Notes: generated by a model not told the origin, from the letters alone. Shown: positions 9,336-18,793, counted from the stretch's first letter. The stretch: 64,000 nt of DNA from Halomonas denitrificans (GCF_003056305.1 NZ_PYVX01000006.1:1-64000), one strand, 5' to 3'. Made by a program: numbers and translations.

Positions 9336-10091
9336 TCAGCGCAGCCAGATCACGCTGGCCATGCGGCCGGTGACGCCGTCGTCGCGGCGGTGGGAGTAGA
9401 AGCGCGGCTCGCAGGCGGTGCAGAAGTGGCCGCCGCTGATGTGCGACACGCCCAGGCGCTCCAGGCGCAGGCGGGCGAGCTTGTAGAGGTCGGCCATGTA
9501 GTGCCCCAGCCGGTAGGGGCTCGGGTCGAAGGCCGCCTCGGCCTCGGGGTGCACGCCGACGAAGGCCTGCTGCACCTCGGGCCCGACCTCGAACTGGGCG
9601 TTGGAGATCGCCGGGCCCAGCCAGGCCATCAGCGCCTCCGGGGGCAGCCCCATGGCCCCGACGGTCGCCTCGATCACGCCACCGGCGAGCCCGCGCCAGC
9701 CGGCATGGATGGCCGCCACGCGCGTGCCGTGGCGGTCGCAGAGAAAGATCGGCAGGCAGTCGGCGGTGAGCACTACGCAGGCGTAGTCGCGGCTCGTGGC
9801 CACGGCGGCGTCCGCCTCGGGCCGCGCATCGGAGTAGGCCTGCTGCACCCGGGCGCCGTGCACCTGGTCGAGCCACAGCAGCGGGCGGTCGTCGCCGACC
9901 TCCTTCTCCAGCTGACGTCGGCACAGCGCCACGTGGTCGGGGTTGTCGCCCACGTGATCGGCCGCGTTGAAGGCGGCGAAGGCGCCCTGGCTGGGGCCGG
10001 TCTCGCGGGTGGTGACGAAGGCCCCGACGTTCTCCGGGGCGGGCCAGTCGGGCAGGATCGGCGTCGGGCGCAGGTCGAAGGTATCGCTCAT
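9336..10091 (-). CDS. pgeF: Peptidoglycan editing factor PgeF (YfiH; multicopper laccase-fold family)
   Basis: This family removes wrongly incorporated residues from peptidoglycan precursors in E. coli; relatives show polyphenol oxidase or purine-nucleoside phosphorylase activity. The 251-residue protein has the family motifs with metal-type ligands: WLDQVHG, the cysteine in TADCLPIF, HAGWRG and the C-terminal GGHFCTACEPRFYSHRRD. I use the ATG at 10091 (AAGGA 8 bases upstream) rather than the adjacent GTG. It sits between rluD and clpB, the conserved order. Confidence 0.93.
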   Translation of the reverse strand: MSDTFDLRPTPILPDWPAPENVGAFVTTRETGPSQGAFAAFNAADHVGDNPDHVALCRRQLEKEVGDDRPLLWLDQVHGARVQQAYSDARPEADAAVATSRDYACVVLTADCLPIFLCDRHGTRVAAIHAGWRGLAGGVIEATVGAMGLPPEALMAWLGPAISNAQFEVGPEVQQAFVGVHPEAEAAFDPSPYRLGHYMADLYKLARLRLERLGVSHISGGHFCTACEPRFYSHRRDDGVTGRMASVIWLR

Positions 10092-10115
10092 CACGGGGTC
10101 CTTGGCACGCAGGCC

Positions 10116-11075
10116 TCAGCGCATGGTCTCGCCGTCTTCACGCAGGAAATCGAGCAGCATCAGCAGGTCGTCCGGCAGCGGCGCGCGAAAGGCCATCCGC
10201 TCGCCGCTCTCCGGGTGCACGAAGGCGAGCTTGCGGGCATGCAGCGCCTGGCGGGGAAACTCGCGCAGGATCTCCTTGAGCCGCTCGTCCGCACCGGCCG
10301 GCAGCTTGAGGCGACCGCCGTAGACCGGATCGCCGATCAGCGGATAGCGCGCGTGGGCCATGTGCACGCGGATCTGGTGGGTGCGCCCGGTCTCGAGCTT
10401 GCAGCGCACGTGGGTGTGGGCGCGGAAGCGCTCGACCACTCGGTAGTGGGTCACCGCCGGCTTGCCCGAGGCGTTCACCGCCTGGCGCTTGCGGTCGCGC
10501 GGGTGGCGGCCGATGGGCGCATCCACGGTGCCGCCGGCGGTCATCACCCCGACCACCACGGCGTCGTACTCCCGGGACACGCTGCGCGCCTGGAGCTGCT
10601 CGACCAGCGCCGTCTGGGCGGCCAGGGTCTTGGCCACCACCATCAGGCCGCTGGTGTCCTTGTCCAGGCGATGCACGATGCCCGCCCGGGGGATCGCCGC
10701 CAGCGCCGGATCGTGGTGCAGCAGGGCGTTGAGCAGGGTGCCGTCGGGATTGCCGGCCGCGGGATGGACCACCAGGCCCGGCGGCTTGTCGATCACCAGC
10801 ACCGCCTCGTCCTCGTACACCACCGTCAGCGGGATGTCCTCGGGCTCGAAGCGGGTGTCGTCCTCGATCTCGGCGGCGAGGGCCAGGGCCTCGCCGCCGT
10901 AGACCTTGTCCTTGGGCTTGGCCGGCTGGCCATCGAGGGTCAGGGCGCCGCTCTTGATCCAGGACTTGAGCCGCTCCCGGGAGAAGTCGGCGAAGAGCTC
11001 GGCGGCGGCCTGGTCGAGGCGCAGGCCCGCCATGCGTTCGGGAACGCGCTGCTGGGCTTCGAGGGTCTGGGACAT
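10116..11075 (-). CDS. rluD: 23S rRNA pseudouridine synthase RluD
   Basis: RluD makes pseudouridines 1911, 1915 and 1917 in helix 69 of 23S rRNA, late in large-subunit assembly. The 319-residue protein has an N-terminal S4-like RNA-binding domain (about 18-70, with [12 protein letters not shown]) and the RluA-type catalytic domain with [10 protein letters not shown] (catalytic Asp138) and the GRTHQIRVH motif. The start at MSQTLEAQQ fits the family length; the longer open frame overlaps the promoter region shared with bamD. The divergent bamD neighbour favours RluD over RluA or RluC. Confidence 0.94.
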   Translation of the reverse strand: MSQTLEAQQRVPERMAGLRLDQAAAELFADFSRERLKSWIKSGALTLDGQPAKPKDKVYGGEALALAAEIEDDTRFEPEDIPLTVVYEDEAVLVIDKPPGLVVHPAAGNPDGTLLNALLHHDPALAAIPRAGIVHRLDKDTSGLMVVAKTLAAQTALVEQLQARSVSREYDAVVVGVMTAGGTVDAPIGRHPRDRKRQAVNASGKPAVTHYRVVERFRAHTHVRCKLETGRTHQIRVHMAHARYPLIGDPVYGGRLKLPAGADERLKEILREFPRQALHARKLAFVHPESGERMAFRAPLPDDLLMLLDFLREDGETMR

Positions 11076-11200
11076 GGGTCGGAACGGGGCTCCGTGCGCA
11101 CCGGGTGCGATGACTGCGTTTCGCCGCAAGGTGCTTTATAGTGGGCGGATATCGGCCGATTCTATCACGGCCGCCCGGGTTGTTAGACACGAGGATCACG

Positions 11201-12013
11201 ATGCGCGTTATCACCTCCCCCGCTCGCCTGGCCGTTCTGATGCTGGCCGGCGCCCTGCTGGCCGGCTGTGCCGGCACCCCCGAGGAAGAGGAACTCGACG
11301 GCGTCGCCGAACGCCAGCTCTACGAGGAGGGGCGCGAGGCCCTCGAAGAGAGCAGCTACACCACGGCGATCAACCGGCTCGAGGCCATCGATACCCGCTT
11401 CCCCTTCGGCGAGCACGCCGAGCAGGCGCAGCTGGAGCTGATCTACGCCTACTACCAGACCGACGACTGGGAGAACGCCCGGGCCGCGGCGAGCCGCTTC
11501 ATCCGCCTGCATCCGGATCATCCCCAGGTCGACTACGCCTACTACATGCGCGGCCTGGCCGCCTGGCAGGCGGGCCGCTTCAGCCTGGAGCGGCTGCGGG
11601 TCATCGACATCTCCAAGCGTGACCTGGGCGCCACCCGCGACGCCTACGCCGACTTCAGCGAGCTGATCCAGCGCTATCCGAGCAGCCAGTACGCCCCGGA
11701 CGCCCGGCAGCGCATCGTCTACCTTCGCAACGTGCTGGCCCGCCATGAGCTGCACGTGGCCGACTTCTACCTCCGCAAGGGCGCCTATCTCGCTGCCGTG
11801 GAGCGCGGTCGCTGGGTGCTTGAGCACTACCCGCAGACGGAAGCCAGCCGCGACGCCCTGGCGACCATGGTCGAGGGCTACCTGGGCCTCGGCATGCGCG
11901 ACCGGGCCAGCGAGACCCTGCAGGTGCTGATCGACAACGCCCCGGACCATGACCGGCTGCGCGGTCGCACCTTCCGGCCGCAGCACGTCAAGGCCGAGGC
12001 GCTCTCGGCCTGA
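11201..12013 (+). CDS. bamD: Outer membrane protein assembly lipoprotein BamD
   Basis: BamD is the essential lipoprotein of the BAM complex that inserts beta-barrel proteins into the outer membrane. The 270-residue product has a lipoprotein signal peptide with lipobox LAGC (acylated Cys23), then tandem TPR helices (for example SYTTAINRLEAIDTRFP and SQYAPDARQRIVYLRN). The ATG at 11201 follows GAGG. It is divergent from rluD, as in E. coli, and is followed by a strong hairpin. Confidence 0.97.
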   Translation: MRVITSPARLAVLMLAGALLAGCAGTPEEEELDGVAERQLYEEGREALEESSYTTAINRLEAIDTRFPFGEHAEQAQLELIYAYYQTDDWENARAAASRFIRLHPDHPQVDYAYYMRGLAAWQAGRFSLERLRVIDISKRDLGATRDAYADFSELIQRYPSSQYAPDARQRIVYLRNVLARHELHVADFYLRKGAYLAAVERGRWVLEHYPQTEASRDALATMVEGYLGLGMRDRASETLQVLIDNAPDHDRLRGRTFRPQHVKAEALSA

Positions 12014-12050
12014 GTCACGCCTGACACTGCCAGTAGTCGCCAGAACCCAC

Positions 12051-12080
12051 AACGCCACCGCCCTCTCGGGCGGTGGCGTT
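12051..12080. terminator. Hairpin between convergent bamD and nadE
   Basis: A 13-bp perfect stem (AACGCCACCGCCC / GGGCGGTGGCGTT) with loop TCTC. The T content after it is poor on both strands. Its position between convergent genes suggests a shared, partly effective terminator. Confidence 0.65.
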
Positions 12081-12114
12081 GCGTTAGGGGGGAGGCAGAC
12101 TGGCCGATGCGGCG

Positions 12115-13746
12115 CTATTCGCCGGGCTGCCAGCCGTTGACGATGGGATAGCGGCGATCGCGACCGAAGCCGCGGCGGGTGACGCGCACCCCCACCGGCG
12201 CCTGGCGGCGCTTGTACTCGCAGCGATCCACCAGCTTGACCACCTTGTAGACGTCGTCGCGGTCGAAGCCCGCAGCGATGATCGCCTCGGCGCTCATGTC
12301 GCCCTCGATGTAGCGCACCAGGATGGCGTCGAGCACGTCGTAGTCCGGCAGGCTGTCGCTGTCCTGCTGGTCGGGGGCGAGCTCGGCCGAGGGCGGCCGC
12401 TCGATGACCCGCTCCGGGATCGCCGGCGACTCGCTGTTGCGCCAGCGGGCCAGGCGGTAGACCCAGGTCTTGTAGACGTCCTTGATGGCGTTGTAGCCGC
12501 CGACCATGTCGCCGTAGAGGGTGGCGTAGCCGACCGCCATCTCGCTCTTGTTGCCGGTGGTCAGCACCATCAGGCCCTTCTTGTTGGAGATCGCCATCAG
12601 CAGCACGCCGCGGCAGCGCGACTGCAGGTTCTCCTCGGTGGTGTCGCGCTCGGTGCCGGCGAAGCTCTCGGCCAGCGTCGACATGAAGGCCTCGACCATC
12701 GGCTCGATGGGCATCACCTCGTACTCCACGCCGAGCAGCTTCGCCTGCTCGGCGGCGTCCTGCTTGGAGATGTCCGCCGTGTAGTGATAGGGCATCATCA
12801 CCGCGTGGACCCGCTGCGGCCCCAGGGCATCGACCGCGATGGCCAGCGACAGCGCCGAGTCGATGCCGCCGGAGAGCCCCAGCACCACGCCCTCGAAGCC
12901 GCTCTTGTTGACGTAGTCGCGCAGCCCCGTGACCAGCGCGCAGTAGAGGTTCTCCTCCGGCGCCACCTCGGGCTCGGTCTCGCCGGCGCGCGGCACCCAG
13001 CGCTTCTGCTCGCGCACGAAGGCGACCGGCATCAGGCCCACCGCCCAGTGGGGCGCCTGGACCATCAGCTCGCCCTGGGCGTTCACGCAGGCCGAGCCGC
13101 CGTCGAAGACCAGTTCGTCCTGGCCGCCGATCTGGTTGACGTAGACGATGGGCCGCTCTACCTCGCGGGCCCGCGCCTCGAGCAGCGCCAGGCGTTCGGC
13201 GGGCTTGTCCTGGTGGAACGGCGAGGCGTTCAGGGTGACGAGGATCTCGGCACCGGCGTCGCGGGCCTGGCGCACCGGCGCCTCGCTCCAGATGTCCTCG
13301 CAGATCAGGATGCCGAGCTTGGCGCCCTTGTGCTCGATCACCAGCGGCTGGCTGCCGGTGGCGAAGTAGCGCTGCTCGTCGAACACCTCGTAGTTGGGCA
13401 ACGCCTGCTTGGCGTACTCGCCCAGCCACTCGCCGTTGTAGAGCACGCCGGCCAGGTTCCAGTTCTCGCCTTCCCGGCGCCCGGGGTAGCCGACGATGAC
13501 CATGACGTCACGGGCCATCTTCTCGGCCATGCGCGCGCGGGCGTGACGCAGGCGGGTCTCCATGGAGGGGCGCAGCAGCAGGTCCTCCGGCGGGTAGCCG
13601 GTCAGGAAGAGCTCGGGCAGCACCACGATGTCGGCACCATGCTCGATGCGTGCCTCGCGTACCGTCTCGATGGCGCGGTCGGCGTTGCCGGGAACGTCAC
13701 CGACCAGCGGGTCGAGCTGAGCCATCACCAGGGTCAGGTCTTGCAT
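12115..13746 (-). CDS. nadE: Glutamine-dependent NAD+ synthetase
   Basis: NadE amidates deamido-NAD+ to NAD+ with ATP, drawing ammonia from glutamine. The 543-residue protein has an N-terminal nitrilase-like glutaminase domain with the Glu45-Lys113-Cys149 triad (LPELFLTG, KQALPNY, LICEDIW). The C-terminal synthetase domain has the PP-loop SGGIDS (292-297). It is therefore the two-domain form, unlike the ammonia-only E. coli enzyme. The ATG at 13746 (MQDLTLVMAQLDP) gives the usual N-terminus; the upstream extension of the frame is not conserved-looking. Confidence 0.96.
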   Translation of the reverse strand: MQDLTLVMAQLDPLVGDVPGNADRAIETVREARIEHGADIVVLPELFLTGYPPEDLLLRPSMETRLRHARARMAEKMARDVMVIVGYPGRREGENWNLAGVLYNGEWLGEYAKQALPNYEVFDEQRYFATGSQPLVIEHKGAKLGILICEDIWSEAPVRQARDAGAEILVTLNASPFHQDKPAERLALLEARAREVERPIVYVNQIGGQDELVFDGGSACVNAQGELMVQAPHWAVGLMPVAFVREQKRWVPRAGETEPEVAPEENLYCALVTGLRDYVNKSGFEGVVLGLSGGIDSALSLAIAVDALGPQRVHAVMMPYHYTADISKQDAAEQAKLLGVEYEVMPIEPMVEAFMSTLAESFAGTERDTTEENLQSRCRGVLLMAISNKKGLMVLTTGNKSEMAVGYATLYGDMVGGYNAIKDVYKTWVYRLARWRNSESPAIPERVIERPPSAELAPDQQDSDSLPDYDVLDAILVRYIEGDMSAEAIIAAGFDRDDVYKVVKLVDRCEYKRRQAPVGVRVTRRGFGRDRRYPIVNGWQPGE

Positions 13747-13847
13747 GGGCTTGGAAATCTCTCGAGAATCGATGGACAGTCGCCATTGTCCCGCAAGGGC
13801 GGCCGAGTGGCAAAGCCGGCCACCCCCACCTGGGAGACGCACAAGGA

Positions 13848-14120
13848 ATGAACCTGTTGCTGATTCGCCTGATCATCTTCGCCGTGCTGTTCTTCGCCGG
13901 CCTCAAGCTCTACCGGATGTACCGCGAGTGGAAACTGGACCGGGAAGGCCCGCAGCAGGAGGGTGACGCCTCGGGCAACCGCATGGTGCGCTGTCGCTGG
14001 TGCCAGGTGCACCTGCCCGAGGACGATGCCCTGCGTGTACAGGGCGACTGGTTCTGTTCCGGCGACCACCGGGACAAGTACCTGTCGGAGCAGACGGAAG
14101 AACAGCACAAGGACGACTAG
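13848..14120 (+). CDS. Small membrane-anchored zinc-ribbon-like protein (PP0621-like family)
   Basis: This 90-residue protein of unknown function has one N-terminal membrane helix (LLLIRLIIFAVLFFAGLKLY), a charged linker, and a compact domain with CRWC and a later cysteine followed by GDHRDKYL, suggesting a small metal-binding knuckle. The ATG has AAGGA 3-7 bases upstream. It resembles the short PP0621-type proteins found next to housekeeping genes in pseudomonads; that family name is from memory. It is divergent from nadE. Confidence 0.75.
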   Translation: MNLLLIRLIIFAVLFFAGLKLYRMYREWKLDREGPQQEGDASGNRMVRCRWCQVHLPEDDALRVQGDWFCSGDHRDKYLSEQTEEQHKDD

Positions 14121-14328
14121 GAGCCACCCAAGCCGCGCGCTGCGCCTACCCTCCCCTCACGGGCGACCACTCTAACGGCGGCGAGAAGCGAATCGCACAT
14201 GGAGGAACACGCCGCCCTCCTAGACCTTCTGGCGCACAGCACCTGTCCGAGATCGCCTACGGCGGAGATAGACCGCCCGGCTAGCCTCAAGAGTGAATCT
14301 ATCGCTCAGGCCATCGCCGGGAGGCCCC

Positions 14329-14880
14329 ATGCGCCCTGCCGTCCGCTCTGCTTCTCGTCACCCCTCGCCTTCCCTTGAGCACGGCCTGACGCTAATCGAG
14401 CTGCTCGTTGCCATCGCGGTGCTCGCCGTCATCGCGACGATCGGCGTGCCCAGCTTCCAGAACTTCACCGCCCGAAATGAGGTTGCCGCCGAGGTGATGC
14501 GCATCAGGACGGCATTGGCACTGGCGAGGAACACGGCGGTGACGAGGCGGACGACGGTCTCAGTTTGTCCGCGTCAGGCGCCAGACAGCGCGGCGTGTGA
14601 TTTCAAAGACTGGTCCTACCCTCTCGTAGTAGTGGACGGCCAAGTTGACAGCGGAAACCTCGCCGATGGCAAGTTGCTCAAGTTGCTGGAAGGAAGCGGC
14701 GGACCTACCGTGACCTTCAATCGAAACTATCCCATTCGTTACCAAGCCACAGGCTGGGCAAGAGGACATAACGGTACCTTCGAGATCTGCGGACGCCATG
14801 GTGATGGAGTAAAAGTCATCGTCAACAACATGGGGCGCGTCAGGACTGGTGATGAGGCCGATGGTGAGACCACGTGTTGA
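14329..14880 (+). CDS. GspH/FimT-family pseudopilin
   Basis: This 183-residue type IV pilin-like protein has a prepilin peptidase site EHG|LTLIELL (cleavage after Gly19, Glu at mature position 5), a long hydrophobic helix, and a GspH/FimT-like C-terminal region with the usual cysteines (VCPRQ...CDF; ICG...TTC). GGGAGG precedes the ATG. It is transcribed toward the minor pilin operon, which lies on the opposite strand, so it is a separate unit. It is likely a minor pilin or initiator-complex subunit similar to FimU. Confidence 0.8.
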   Translation: MRPAVRSASRHPSPSLEHGLTLIELLVAIAVLAVIATIGVPSFQNFTARNEVAAEVMRIRTALALARNTAVTRRTTVSVCPRQAPDSAACDFKDWSYPLVVVDGQVDSGNLADGKLLKLLEGSGGPTVTFNRNYPIRYQATGWARGHNGTFEICGRHGDGVKVIVNNMGRVRTGDEADGETTC

Positions 14881-15025
14881 GCACACGTTAACAAGGCTGG
14901 GAAATCTCGACCCCTCACTCTAAATACCCTCCAAGAATCGTCGAGAACGCACCAACACCCACCACGAGCAGCACGCGAAGTGTCTATGTAGCTCAGTACG
15001 AGGACAGCGAGGAAGAGCAAAGATG

Positions 15026-15054
15026 CAAATAAAAATAACCCACCAGCGGCGGGT
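15026..15054 (-). terminator. Rho-independent terminator of the minor pilin operon
   Basis: On the minus strand ACCCGCC and GGTGGGT form a short stem (one G-U pair) with a 3-base loop, followed by TATTTTTATTT. It lies about 28 bp past the pilX stop. The rest of 14881-15081 shows no gene. Confidence 0.75.
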
Positions 15055-15081
15055 CTTTTGGTGCAAGGGAAATAGCATATA

Positions 15082-16524
15082 TCAGTTTACAAACCCAGCA
15101 AGGTCTGAAGTATCACCTGGATCTTCCAGTTCAGCCCAGCCTTCCAAACGACCCGAGACAGGTTGATAAAGCGTGCTAGAATCAACTGACGAGAATTCTA
15201 TTCCACCGTTATTGACAATTGATCCACCTGCGACGATTGATCCATAAATTGCAGAATTACCATTCTGGGTAAAGTCTCCAACAGACCAAAATGCTGCGTA
15301 AGTCTCGGTATCAGTAGCACCATTCAGCTCGATAGCACCGCCCGACACAACGAGAGTGTCCACGCCAATCGGGTTACCATCAGCATCAACAATTGGATTA
15401 CCATCAGCATCAACAAGAGCTTCTGCAGCGACAGTGGCAGAACCCCGATGAGTAATATTACCTGCCGCCATCACGGTGACACCTACAAAATCGTCACCGG
15501 TATCAAGATTCCCCGGGCAATAATAGATATAATTCTTGTTGATAATTTTAACATTATTATCCAACTCTATTTGATACTCATCAGCCACAAACCCATCCGG
15601 CTTAACGAGAGGACTACCTGTGGAAGAGCAATCGCCCGTCACAGGATCATGCGGCAAAACTTCTATCGCACCAGCAGCTGAATCAACAACCTTCCAACCA
15701 CCATTAACATCATCCACCTCAATAAAACCACCTCCTATCAATTCACCCGCATCGTCGAAGGCACCATCAGTGATGTAGTCAATATAAGATTGAGCATCAG
15801 GCACAGGGATCTCGGGAACACCAGAAGCCGTGCAAACATAGGTTGTACAATCCTCTCCATCGGCAGCGGCCGGAACTTCAAAATCAGCCGTTCCACTTGC
15901 GGTTACGCTTCCGGAAGACTCCACTTTTATATTCCCTTGGGTCCTGATCGCTAGACTCAGATCGCCATTAGAGTGAACATCGCCATTGATCACTGAATTA
16001 CCTTGTATATCTATATTCCCATCGGCAAGCATGGATTTAAACGCATCATAACCAGGTGGCACAATTTCCACCTTGACCAGTCTTGCAGTTTCATAATCAC
16101 TATCAGGATCACCATCCGGCACAACGCCCCTGCTGTAGCCAATCACATGAGCGCTGTCCACGCCGGCGGACTGGCACTTCATGATAGCACTATATGTTTT
16201 TGTCAAACCCCCGCCAGATATTTCCCCAGCAGTAGCATATGCACCTGAGCCCGAAGGAGACTCAGACCAGTCGTCTACCGAAAGGGCTGACCCTATAGAA
16301 TCACAGAACGTGGCACCACCGGCCACATAATTGAATGCAAGAACGGCATCCAGCATATCGTTAACACCTGCTTCAGCTGCTTGCAAAGCACTTACGGAAA
16401 AACGATGATTACCTGCCATCCTTTCTTCAAGTTGGGCTGACTGAAAACTTGACACTCCAAACAAAGCTGCAACCAGAAGCACCACCATGCTGACTATTAA
16501 AGCTATTCCTTTTTGAGTTTTCAT
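15082..16524 (-). CDS. pilX: PilX-type minor pilin with a large C-terminal domain
   Basis: The N-terminus MKTQKGIALIVSMVVLLVAA and the following SSFQSAQLEERMAGN...LQAAEAG are characteristic of PilX. The 480-residue length is more than double that of usual PilX proteins of about 170-200 residues. The extra part is Asn/Gly/Ser-rich with repeated short beta-strand phrases (INGDVHSNGDLSL, GNIKVESSGS, AAGNITHRGS), which suggests a beta-helix or adhesin-like module. VDADGNPI occurs twice in tandem. The ATG overlaps the pilW stop (ATGA). It is probably a tip minor pilin with an adhesive role; function is inferred from family only. Confidence 0.8.
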   Translation of the reverse strand: MKTQKGIALIVSMVVLLVAALFGVSSFQSAQLEERMAGNHRFSVSALQAAEAGVNDMLDAVLAFNYVAGGATFCDSIGSALSVDDWSESPSGSGAYATAGEISGGGLTKTYSAIMKCQSAGVDSAHVIGYSRGVVPDGDPDSDYETARLVKVEIVPPGYDAFKSMLADGNIDIQGNSVINGDVHSNGDLSLAIRTQGNIKVESSGSVTASGTADFEVPAAADGEDCTTYVCTASGVPEIPVPDAQSYIDYITDGAFDDAGELIGGGFIEVDDVNGGWKVVDSAAGAIEVLPHDPVTGDCSSTGSPLVKPDGFVADEYQIELDNNVKIINKNYIYYCPGNLDTGDDFVGVTVMAAGNITHRGSATVAAEALVDADGNPIVDADGNPIGVDTLVVSGGAIELNGATDTETYAAFWSVGDFTQNGNSAIYGSIVAGGSIVNNGGIEFSSVDSSTLYQPVSGRLEGWAELEDPGDTSDLAGFVN

Positions 16525-17120
16525 GACCCATTCCCCCACAATTCCAGCGCCCGCCCTACCGCTGAACGATTTGCAATCGTGAAACGATAGACTTGATCCT
16601 CGAGTCTACCCCGCTCATCCACCATCGTTATGGTAACGCGAACGCCAAGCCCGAAATCAATGTACCCAAAGTTTATACTGGCAACACCAAGCACAATAGA
16701 ATCACCAGATGCAACGTCATTTATATCATCACTTCCACAAGCCGACTTTACGTAAATAGCCTCACTTCCATCCGGCTGATAATATTGAACAGTATATTCA
16801 TCCACTGGATCACAGATGGAGTTTTTCTTATCAAAGTTCAACGTTATTTTCGCATCATCACTCAACACCACTCCACTATCGTCCAGCATATCAGTCGCGG
16901 CTGAACTCCGTATATCATACGAAAGCGAATCAACGATAAAACGTAATGTCTCCTGCCTCTCAAGAACTGCAAGCGAGTGATTAAAGGTCTTTTGGCTTGT
17001 CACGAACAGCTGAAAAGCTCCAAGCGTGATCATCAACCCAATCACCAAGGCGATCATCAACTCGACAAGAGAAAACCCTCGAGACCTCTTGCTTGCTTCA
17101 AATGGATGATACAACTCCAT
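16521..17120 (-). CDS. pilW: PilW-type minor pilin
   Basis: This 199-residue protein has an N-terminal class III signal SRG|FSLVELMIALVIG and the PilW-like sequence after it (TLGAFQLFVTSQKTFN). It should be processed by the prepilin peptidase PilD and join the minor pilin complex that primes type IV pilus assembly. The ATG at 17120 has GGAG 9 bases upstream and follows the pilV stop by 22 bp; a GTG 33 bp further upstream would overlap pilV and has no clear ribosome site. Base composition is AT-rich compared with the flanking genes. Confidence 0.82.
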   Translation of the reverse strand: MELYHPFEASKRSRGFSLVELMIALVIGLMITLGAFQLFVTSQKTFNHSLAVLERQETLRFIVDSLSYDIRSSAATDMLDDSGVVLSDDAKITLNFDKKNSICDPVDEYTVQYYQPDGSEAIYVKSACGSDDINDVASGDSIVLGVASINFGYIDFGLGVRVTITMVDERGRLEDQVYRFTIANRSAVGRALELWGNGS

Positions 17121-17142
17121 GATGTTTTCTCCGATGAACCCA

Positions 17143-17658
17143 TCAGGACCCACTGATTATACTCGTCTTGTACACAAGCTGGGAGACGTCTTCACCTGCA
17201 AACCTTTCATCTCCCCAAACCACTGTAATCGTATACCTGCAAGTGGCACTTTCTTTGACAACTTCTGTAGAGGCCTCAACCAAGGTGGGCAATATCTGAA
17301 CCCACTCTTCATACCAATAGTCGAAAACAGTTTTTACCGGCTCCACTGGCTCAGTCGGATTTTCGCCCGCAACATCAGGGTCGTAATCAGGATTCTTGAT
17401 CAGCAAGGTATCGCCATCATCTGGACAAGTCACTACGTCTGAGCCGACTCCTTGCATACCCAGTTGAATCCATAACCTCTCAACCATGTCCTGTGCCGCC
17501 ATGGTCGCCACTGATCGCTGATAGGAAACATGTGCCCCCTGCATCGCCTTAAGTTGCATCGACGCCAGCCCAAGAACCCCAACCACTAGCACAACCAGAG
17601 CAACGAGAGCCTCTACAAGAGTGAACCCAAGATAACGCCGAGGAAACAATAATTTCAT
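17143..17658 (-). CDS. pilV: PilV-type minor pilin
   Basis: This 171-residue protein has prepilin site YLG|FTLVEALVALVVLVVG followed by the PilV hallmark LGLASMQLKAMQGAHVSYQRSVA (residues about 30-52). It overlaps the stop of the preceding pilin gene (ATGA) and precedes pilW, the order known from Pseudomonas. Expected role: minor pilin in the type IV pilus initiation complex. Confidence 0.85.
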   Translation of the reverse strand: MKLLFPRRYLGFTLVEALVALVVLVVGVLGLASMQLKAMQGAHVSYQRSVATMAAQDMVERLWIQLGMQGVGSDVVTCPDDGDTLLIKNPDYDPDVAGENPTEPVEPVKTVFDYWYEEWVQILPTLVEASTEVVKESATCRYTITVVWGDERFAGEDVSQLVYKTSIISGS

Positions 17659-18092
17659 GATCCTGGCCTCACGATATTTCCTGCGGCATTGATCTCAATC
17701 TCTTTATCACCAACCGATATGCTGCATGAGGGAAAAGTACATGAACCTCTTCGACCCAAGCCGTTAAATTCAACTGCACCAGAATTTCCATCATTGACCG
17801 CGATACTTCCGTTAGTCGATGAAAAGGTTCTCAAAACATCCGCTCCAACCTTCACATCCATCCCCCATCGCCCAGAGTCAGTGCTTATCTCGGCTATCAC
17901 AACACCTCTTCTTTTGACAGCCTCGCTTCTTGCAAAATGCAGACCCGTCAGCACGTTATTGTACTCGGCAGCTAAGCGATTCCTTTCGATGAGAGAACTG
18001 AAATTGGGTATAGCAATAGTCGCCATGATAACAATAACGGCAATCGTCACCAGAAGCTCTATTAGTGTAAAGCCTCGACTATTCATGGTCAC
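17655..18092 (-). CDS. FimT/FimU-type (GspH family) minor pilin
   Basis: This 145-residue protein has cleavage site [15 protein letters not shown] and a GspH-domain body ([16 protein letters not shown], and [14 protein letters not shown] near the end). I chose a GTG at 18092 because AGGAGA lies 7 bases upstream and it overlaps the preceding stop (GTGA); an ATG two codons later is possible. In position (before pilV) it corresponds to FimU of Pseudomonas, but FimT cannot be excluded. Confidence 0.78.
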   Translation of the reverse strand: MTMNSRGFTLIELLVTIAVIVIMATIAIPNFSSLIERNRLAAEYNNVLTGLHFARSEAVKRRGVVIAEISTDSGRWGMDVKVGADVLRTFSSTNGSIAVNDGNSGAVEFNGLGRRGSCTFPSCSISVGDKEIEINAAGNIVRPGS

Positions 18093-18529
18093 CAGCAGTC
18101 TCCTGGATCGGAGGAAAGCCCGTCACCTGATCCTTTTTCACCATTGCTTTTCACCCAAAGCACATCACAGCCTTCAAGAACCCTAGTCCCTCCAGATGCT
18201 TTCAAGGTAAAGGATGCGCCACTCGCCGCCAGCGCAATAGTCGGATATACGCCTTCGGGTGATGATGTCGTTACCAGGCAACCCGTGGCTGGATATGTGC
18301 TTGATACCGTATAACAACGTTCCATTTCAGATGCCGCCTGCATCAGACCGGACTTGCCGTCCGTAACCCTCGCTCGCTCCACGTATCCTTGATAGCTGGG
18401 GATGGCAATCGCCGCCAGAATCCCTATCACGGCGACCGCAATCAGCAGTTCGATCAGTGTGAAGCCTGCGATTGGCCGGGTGGGTCCTGTCTGGCGCAGA
18501 GGCCTGCGTTGGGGGGTGTCGAAGGTCAC
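18089..18529 (-). CDS. pilE: PilE-type minor pilin
   Basis: This 146-residue protein has [28 protein letters not shown], the classical type IVa pilin N-terminus, and a C-terminal pair of cysteines (GCDVLW ... DPGDCW) able to form the D-loop disulphide. The GTG at 18529 is preferred: AGGGAGA lies 8 bases upstream, and the longer frame would put more than 60 residues before the cleavage site. It is first in the operon pilE-fimT/U-pilV-pilW-pilX and lies beside ispH as in pseudomonads, where pilE is last rather than first. Confidence 0.8.
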   Translation of the reverse strand: MTFDTPQRRPLRQTGPTRPIAGFTLIELLIAVAVIGILAAIAIPSYQGYVERARVTDGKSGLMQAASEMERCYTVSSTYPATGCLVTTSSPEGVYPTIALAASGASFTLKASGGTRVLEGCDVLWVKSNGEKGSGDGLSSDPGDCW

Positions 18530-18731
18530 GCGTGACGTCTCCCTACGGGACGATGCATTTGTTTCAGTATGTATCAAGACGTGAGACTCCGGTAGGGTAC
18601 GGGACCAAAAATGCCATGCGGCCGAGGTGAGCAGCCTCCTGAGCACCTGCCACTACGTGCTGGTCAACGATGTATCGCCAGCTAAAGAGGTTCACCATCG
18701 CAACGCGGCGATGGCGCTGCAACGACAGCAA

Positions 18732-18766
18732 CAAAAACGCCGCCGTCAGGCTCCTGACGGCGGCGT
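18732..18766 (-). terminator. Rho-independent terminator of the ispH operon
   Basis: A 14-bp perfect stem (ACGCCGCCGTCAGG / CCTGACGGCGGCGT) is followed on the minus strand by TTTTTGTTG. It lies 28 bp past the ispH stop. The remaining 18530-18731 stretch holds the presumed promoter of the pilin operon, but I find no convincing hexamer pair. Confidence 0.9.
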
Positions 18767-18793
18767 CTTCGTGTCGGCGTGGTGAGGAACGCC

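Noticed and set aside
6371..9373. 1000-codon open frame on the plus strand opposite clpB
   Set aside because: It is the antisense shadow of clpB in GC-rich DNA. Its residues are dominated by His/Gly/Ala/Leu/Gln without any domain, whereas the minus strand encodes a full ClpB.
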